From Epiperipatus broadwayi (taxonomy: Eukaryota > Onychophora > Udeonychophora > Euonychophora > Peripatidae): 64,000 nucleotides of DNA. Below, piece by piece: positions 59,290-64,000 of the stretch (its first letter is position 1; every line of letters begins with the position of its first letter). The DNA is taken from assembly GCA_028023455.1 (NCBI GenBank), contig JAQFVV010012420.1:8513194-8577193 (forward strand), written 5' to 3'. The notes beneath the pieces are model-generated. The model had not been told where the DNA came from. It did not search any database and saw only the letters and a program-made list of their open reading frames with translations. Made by a program: the position numbers and the translations under genes.

Positions 59290-60620
59290 GTTATTAATGA
59301 AAAATTGAAGGATATTTTCTCAGATCTCAGGAGAGATCAAGGGCTACATTCATAGGATATGGATGAAAGAATAAATGCATTTCCAGACCCACACATACCC
59401 CATTCCCTTCCACTACCAAGAAGAAGTAAGCACCAACATCTAACATTATGATTGATTGGGTGTGATTGAGAAAGGATCTTCACCCTATAATAGCCCATTG
59501 GTGGTGGTCAAAAAGAAAGATCGAACCATAAGGTTGTGCTTGGATGCTAGGATGCTTTATAATATCACAATACTGGGGCAGGACATTCACCCTTCCATAC
59601 AGGAAACCTTTATCAAGTTATCTGCAAAGAATATCTTTCCCAACTGGACTTAACCACCAGCTACTGGCAAATAGTTTGTACCCACAGGATAGGAAATATA
59701 CTGCATTCAGGCACAATGGATAAATGCATATGTTCAACAGGATACCCTTCGGGCTGATAAATAGTGATGCCAGCTTAATGAGATGTCTGGACCAAATTAT
59801 ATCAGAAGACTTAAAGAAAAAACTGATATGTTACATGGACATTGTGTTAAACATGTCTAAAGATCTCAAAGAACACTTGGAGCACCTGAAACAGTTCTTC
59901 CTTGAATGTGCTCAGAAAAACATTACAGTAAACCTAAAAAAAAGTTGTCTTGCCTTGCGAGAGATTTCATTTCTGGGCCACATTGTAAATGGACAGGGAA
60001 TCAGTGCCCATCCCAACAAGATTGAGGCTATTGATAACTTTCCTAGACCAGTTAACCAAAAGAAGGTCAGGTCCTTTTTAGGCCTCTGCAATTATTATTA
60101 CAAATTTCTATCCTGGATTTGCGAAAGACACATCATCCCTGTTGGAGTTGTTGAGACAGCACTATTAATGAGAGTGGATGCACATCCATGAACAAGACTT
60201 TAACAGGATGAAGAAAAATTTTATGCAAAGTGTAATGTTGTACTACCCTGACTTTACACACCCATTCTACTTAAGACTGATAGTAGTCCAAAAGGCCTAG
60301 GTATCATGCTGTTCCAAGTCAACCAAGATGGCCAACATCAGGTGCTATATTTTAGAAACTGTAATTTGAAGAGAGTGGAGAAGAACTACACAGTTATCAA
60401 ACAGGAAACCTTGGACATAGTATAGGCATGCAACAAATTTAAGCAGATATTATTAAGCTCGGAAGTGATAATCATCATGGATCACAATGACCACCTCGTA
60501 CAGTAAAGCTTATCATTACAAGGGCTCCATTATAAGGTCATTTACTGCTCTGGACCCAAAAATACTGTGGCAGACATATTGAGCTGCCACCTCATAAAGC
60601 CATGCAATCCTACATTAGAT
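59290..60620 (+). pseudogene. RT and RNase H remnant of element B
   Basis: RT blocks: VIEKGSSPYNSPLVVVKKKD (59459-59518), TIRLCLDARMLYNITI (59527), a motif A-like LDLTTSYWQI in a shifted frame (about 59645), MFNRIPFGLINSDAS (59730), CYMDIVLNMSKDLKEHLEHL (59830-59890; catalytic YxDD changed to YMDI) and FLGHIVNGQGISAHPNKIEA (59970-60030). RNase H blocks: LKTDSSPKGLGIMLF (about 60270), EKNYTVIKQETLDIV (60379-60423) and YCSGPKNTVADIL (60543-60581). Stops between them and the changed active site make it inactive. Branch within Ty3/gypsy not resolved. Confidence 0.75.
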
Positions 60621-60694
60621 TATCAGCAACTTGTGATTATGACTAACATGTTGGACCATCAGATGGTGCAAAATTTAAAAAAACCTTCAGTATT

Positions 60695-60755
60695 GTACAT
60701 CATGTATAATAACTCATGTTTTGTTGATAATGTTTGATTACAATAAATAAATGAT
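60695..60755 (+). repeat. 60-bp motif shared with 47.47 kb
   Basis: TGTACATCATGTATAATAAC, then TTTTGTTGATAATG and TTACAATAAATA. It lies right after the last recognisable coding sequence of element B and may be its 3' end; the 47.47-kb copy would then be a solo remnant. Confidence 0.5.
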
Positions 60756-60759
60756 CAGA

Positions 60760-62299
60760 ATTCTGGTGATAATACAGTGATGATGAGTCATTCATTTAGT
60801 TCCTATATTTGGGTAACCTAAAATGTATCAAAATGATAATAAAATGGTGACCAGTAGTGGTGGTAATTGTGAGGATGATAATCTCTAAAATAAAAATGAC
60901 CATTGAGTTCAATAATTAAAATATAAAGAAAAAAAGAATGAATTAGCTATATAGAGATTATCATGAATGAAAAGTATATATATATATGGTATATACTTCC
61001 TTTGTATTAAATACTCATTATACTATAAATTTGACAATATTTAAACCAGGATGATATTTATCACTCATATATTGAAAAAAATATTTGGAATTATTGATTA
61101 AGCTAAAGAAGACATTTTGCTACTAAATCCTCTAAAAATTTCATTATACATACAATGGCTCTGATATGTTATAATGTATATAGATTATCAACAAATATCC
61201 ATAATAAATAATTAACAACACAGTAATAAAAAAATTAATAATAATTTTATAAAATACAAGTATTTAAATGATGTTATAAGTAATTATTTATATTTTAGAA
61301 TAAATAAATAATTCTGTTAAAGTTGAAGGAAAGATTGAATTGACATTAAAAAATCCTTTTTTATATATCTTTTGTTTAAGGAACTAAAATAATGTTTTCT
61401 TTTAAAACAAATCAATTTAAATACCTGCATGAAATTTTTCATTTATATGCAAAAGAGACAGATTAACAAATTTACTTTCTTTTCAAAAAATTACTGATTT
61501 TGTCTATGAATATTTTAATGATTACTTATAAACTCATTTAGCCTTGAGCATTATTACACTTATTGTTTAAGTAATACATTGGGTGCAATTTGAAAATCAT
61601 AATTGAAGTTTGAATGTTATCACTGACAATTTATTAGTCTGCTTCCAGAACAGGGTAAATTTGTGTGTTTAAGGAGGTTTGTTTAAACTTCTTTGTATCA
61701 TTCTCTGTGATCAAGTTGCAATCTTTAGTGTCTATATAAATATATTGGATCATAAATAAATTTGGAATTCCACCATTATTGTTAAAAGGAGGTTGCCTTG
61801 GCAACAGATTGAGATTGTTATTAATAGTAGGATTATTCAACACACAAATATATATATATATCAAAAAAGTATTAAAAACTTCATATAATTTTCACAACTT
61901 AAATATTTTATTTAAGTTTTAATGCTAGATTTATGTGATCTTATATCTTGCTTGATATTGTTGATAGATTTGCAAAGTTAGTGTGAATATAAGCTTGTCT
62001 TGGTATGGTTTTTCTTAATGAATAATTTTTAATTTGGCTTACTAATGTGCCAATGTAAATTCAATAATATTTCAATACAAATAATTGACAGTTTATGAGA
62101 TTAAGTCAGATGTCTAGTTTAATAAATATTTTTGTGCTTGTTTTTTATAAAAAAAATTAATATAAAACCAACTTATTCTCCATTAAAACTTTACATTTTT
62201 GTGAAATTTGTTAAAAGCATAACTTCAAAAAAAGATATATCTATTTTACTAATAAACAAAAAAAGAATAAACAGAGATAAATAATCAAAACAATAGTTT
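60760..62299. other. AT-rich stretch without recognised feature
   Basis: Only short low-complexity open frames; no repeat family recognised. Confidence 0.45.
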
Positions 62300-62630
62300 A
62301 ACCTTCAAGTTAAAACAGGCAAAAACTCACTATATATATTGCCACACACAACAGGCTAGAATAATCAATGGATGCCAGAAGGCTTGTGCATAAAATCCCC
62401 ATCTAGTGCCTACTCATCCAATATCCCCAGACTAGTTTATGGCTTATGGCCTTCTGCAGTGAAGAGCCTTGGATCTGAGCGCAGTGCACAAGCCTTCTGG
62501 CATCCATTGATTACTCTAGCTTGTTGTGTGTGGCAATATATGTAGTGAGTTTTTGCCTGTTTTAACAACAGTTATATACAAGCATAAGAGGTGGTGGTCA
62601 TGTGATGTTCATTGGCTTAAAACCTTTAAG
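62300..62630. repeat. R1 family foldback with decayed hammerhead
   Basis: 81-bp arms 62310-62390 and 62485-62565 are near-perfect inverted repeats. The loop carries the R1 hammerhead region on the minus strand. The right arm continues with the remaining R1 end (AGCATAAGAGGTGG, GTCATGTGATGTTCATTGGC), absent on the left. ACCTTCAAGTTAA (left) and ACCTTTAAGTTAA (right) flank the element and may be a target duplication. Confidence 0.75.
62418..62467 (-). ncRNA. Decayed hammerhead ribozyme (R1 family)
   Basis: Minus strand: CTCTTCA, core CTGCAGA (should be CTGANGA), GGCCATAAGCC hairpin, TAAA (should be GAAA), CTAGTC, then TGGGGATATTGG. Stem I is intact (TCTTCA with TGGGGA), stem II has GGC/GCC pairs, but two core substitutions predict no activity. 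Confidence 0.6.
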
Positions 62631-62634
62631 TTAA

Positions 62635-64000
62635 TAATATATTTTAATGAAAAAATTATTCTCCATCAAATTTGTAAGAATAAAATAAATTTTGGCATAG
62701 TATTAAATTAAATAATGAAAATATTCTTTGAAATATTAAAATTCAAATTTATAATCACAAAAAAAGTTAACAACGTATATAAAATTTATCTTTACTAGGT
62801 TCCAAAACTCAAATAAAAGGTTACACCTTGAGGAGATATCTTAAAAATATTTATATATCGATTTTACCTTTATGGATATATCAAAATTTAAATATAAAAT
62901 TTAAACATTTAATATAGTCAAGTAAAAAATTTGAAATGAAAAAATATTCAGCTTTTAAAACATTATACTCTTCAAGCTATCTTCTAAAGATGGAATTTCT
63001 CGAGTTTTGAAACAGATATATAGATATAGATATGCGCTGGTTAAATAGAACAAATCACAAATATAAATTCGAACTCTGTAAAAAAAAAAATGGATGAGCA
63101 GAATGCATTAATCACATTCATTTTAATCTTTATATATATATATCATTAAAAAACCAGTCAAAATTTAGACAATCCCAATATCAATAGCAATTAACAAACT
63201 GTTGAAAAACAATAATAAAGTTAATTCCAAGTTTGGAATGTTATGAAAATAAGACAAGTATTAAATTCTTTGAAATATTTATTATACCAAAAAATAACTG
63301 GCATTGTAACTTCTGTTCCGAAATCTATATATCTTTCAAGTCATGAAAAAAATCTTGTTCTAAAAAGTTTAGTCTTTATTTTAAAGGATGTGTGTGTGTG
63401 TGTGTAATACAAATGCATATATATATATATATAAACACAAAACATACATTTGTGTGCCAAGCATAAAACATATTTAAACTGGAATTCAAAAATATAATAT
63501 TTAATAACTGGGATCATGTCATAGTATGTACTGAATTTTATGTTTAAGTAATCGTAATGAAAAACATTTCTATCAAATGGTACATGAAAATTTTAAATGA
63601 TTGTTTTACCCAAACATCAAAAGTATATAATTTAACAAATTTAAATAATAAGTGCATTTAAGTAGCTCAAAGATACGTCATTTTAAATGCACATATAGGA
63701 ATACAGTAAAATAGGAATGCTGCTAAAAATATTTTATTTCATCCTCAAAAACAGTTTAAATAAATAAAATATTAATTGGTATTTCAAATTTCAATGTATC
63801 TCAGATACCTTACCTGTGTTTAAGAATATTTATGTTCGCCAACAAAAAAGTAATAATTATATTTAGAATATTAAAAAGTTAATTTCTCTTGAAATAAAAT
63901 TTTTTATCTTAAAAATGTGGACATAAATTTTCATCATTTCAAATACTACTATCAAAAAATACCTGACGAGATATAAAAAAAAAAGATCACAATAAAGCAA
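62635..64000. other. AT-rich stretch without recognised feature
   Basis: GT and TA microsatellites near 63391 and 63420; nothing else recognised. Confidence 0.45.

Larger units (their letters stand above)
56982..60660 (+). mobile_element. Gypsy-like LTR retrotransposon body (element B), decayed, no LTRs seen
   Basis: GC content is clearly higher than in the flanks. In order: a charged Gag-like region with a 285-bp tandem duplication, an aspartic protease remnant (58.87-59.1 kb), RT (59.3-60.15 kb) and RNase H (60.26-60.6 kb). Integrase and LTRs were not recognised. It has fewer breaks per kb than element A, so it is probably younger. Confidence 0.7.

Noticed and set aside
1-64000. CRISPR arrays, bacterial operons, ribosome binding sites
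   Set aside because: No regularly spaced short repeats and no tightly packed genes; the window is eukaryotic in character.

Overview
This window looks like non-coding DNA from an AT-rich invertebrate animal genome. A+T is roughly three quarters by eye. No long intact gene is visible, and almost every protein-like signal is a stop-riddled transposable element of a metazoan family: Ty3/gypsy, CR1, RTE-like, L1/Tx1-like, Penelope-like (PLE), hAT and pogo/Tigger-like. Host lineage (arthropod, mollusc, cnidarian or other) cannot be decided from the sequence alone. Two short host-exon candidates were found on the + strand, at 23727-23829 (terminal) and 27901-28006 (internal).

Layout. 0.2-4.8 kb: decayed gypsy element with recognisable direct LTRs. 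7.2-8.2 kb: pogo/Tigger-like non-autonomous element, second copy at 47.6-48.4 kb. 9.2-11.8 kb: hAT element related to the GTF2IRD2-like group, on the minus strand, with a likely 8-bp target duplication. 13.4-16.0 kb: RTE-like LINE on the minus strand. 18.1-22.9 kb: nearly full-length CR1-type LINE (PHD finger, coiled coil, SGNH esterase, endonuclease, reverse transcriptase). 28.3-30.5 kb: second, inverted copy of that LINE. 31.8-32.8 kb: 3' half of another RTE-like LINE. 32.8-38.3 kb: nest of PLE copies with tRNA-like direct and inverted repeats. 39.4-40.3 kb: foldback DNA with two hammerhead motifs. 41.5-42.2 kb: 442-bp head-to-tail repeat carrying hammerhead motifs. 42.5-44.3 kb: L1/Tx1-like LINE, minus strand. 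44.4-45.5 kb: BED-finger hAT fragment. 49.0-49.3 kb: repeat with a well-preserved hammerhead. 57.0-60.7 kb: second gypsy-like element with a 285-bp internal tandem duplication. 62.3-62.6 kb: foldback copy of the 442-bp family.

The most interesting signal is a set of small repeats that carry self-cleaving hammerhead ribozyme (HHR) motifs. I distinguish three families. R1 is a 442-bp unit found as a dimer at 41.5 kb, as an older dimer at 16.3 kb, and as fragments or foldbacks at 1.55, 4.8, 26.2, 30.5 and 62.3 kb. R2 occurs at 39.97 and 49.18 kb. R3 is at 40.22 kb, with a possible half copy in the foldback at 47.1 kb. In R1, R2 and R3 the catalytic strings CTGANGA and GAAA lie in the correct order and are joined by base-paired stems I, II and III. 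The dimeric R1 layout, with one ribozyme per unit, matches the organisation described for metazoan retrozymes and for PLE terminal repeats. PLE remains in the same window supply a plausible source of reverse transcriptase; that link is inference.
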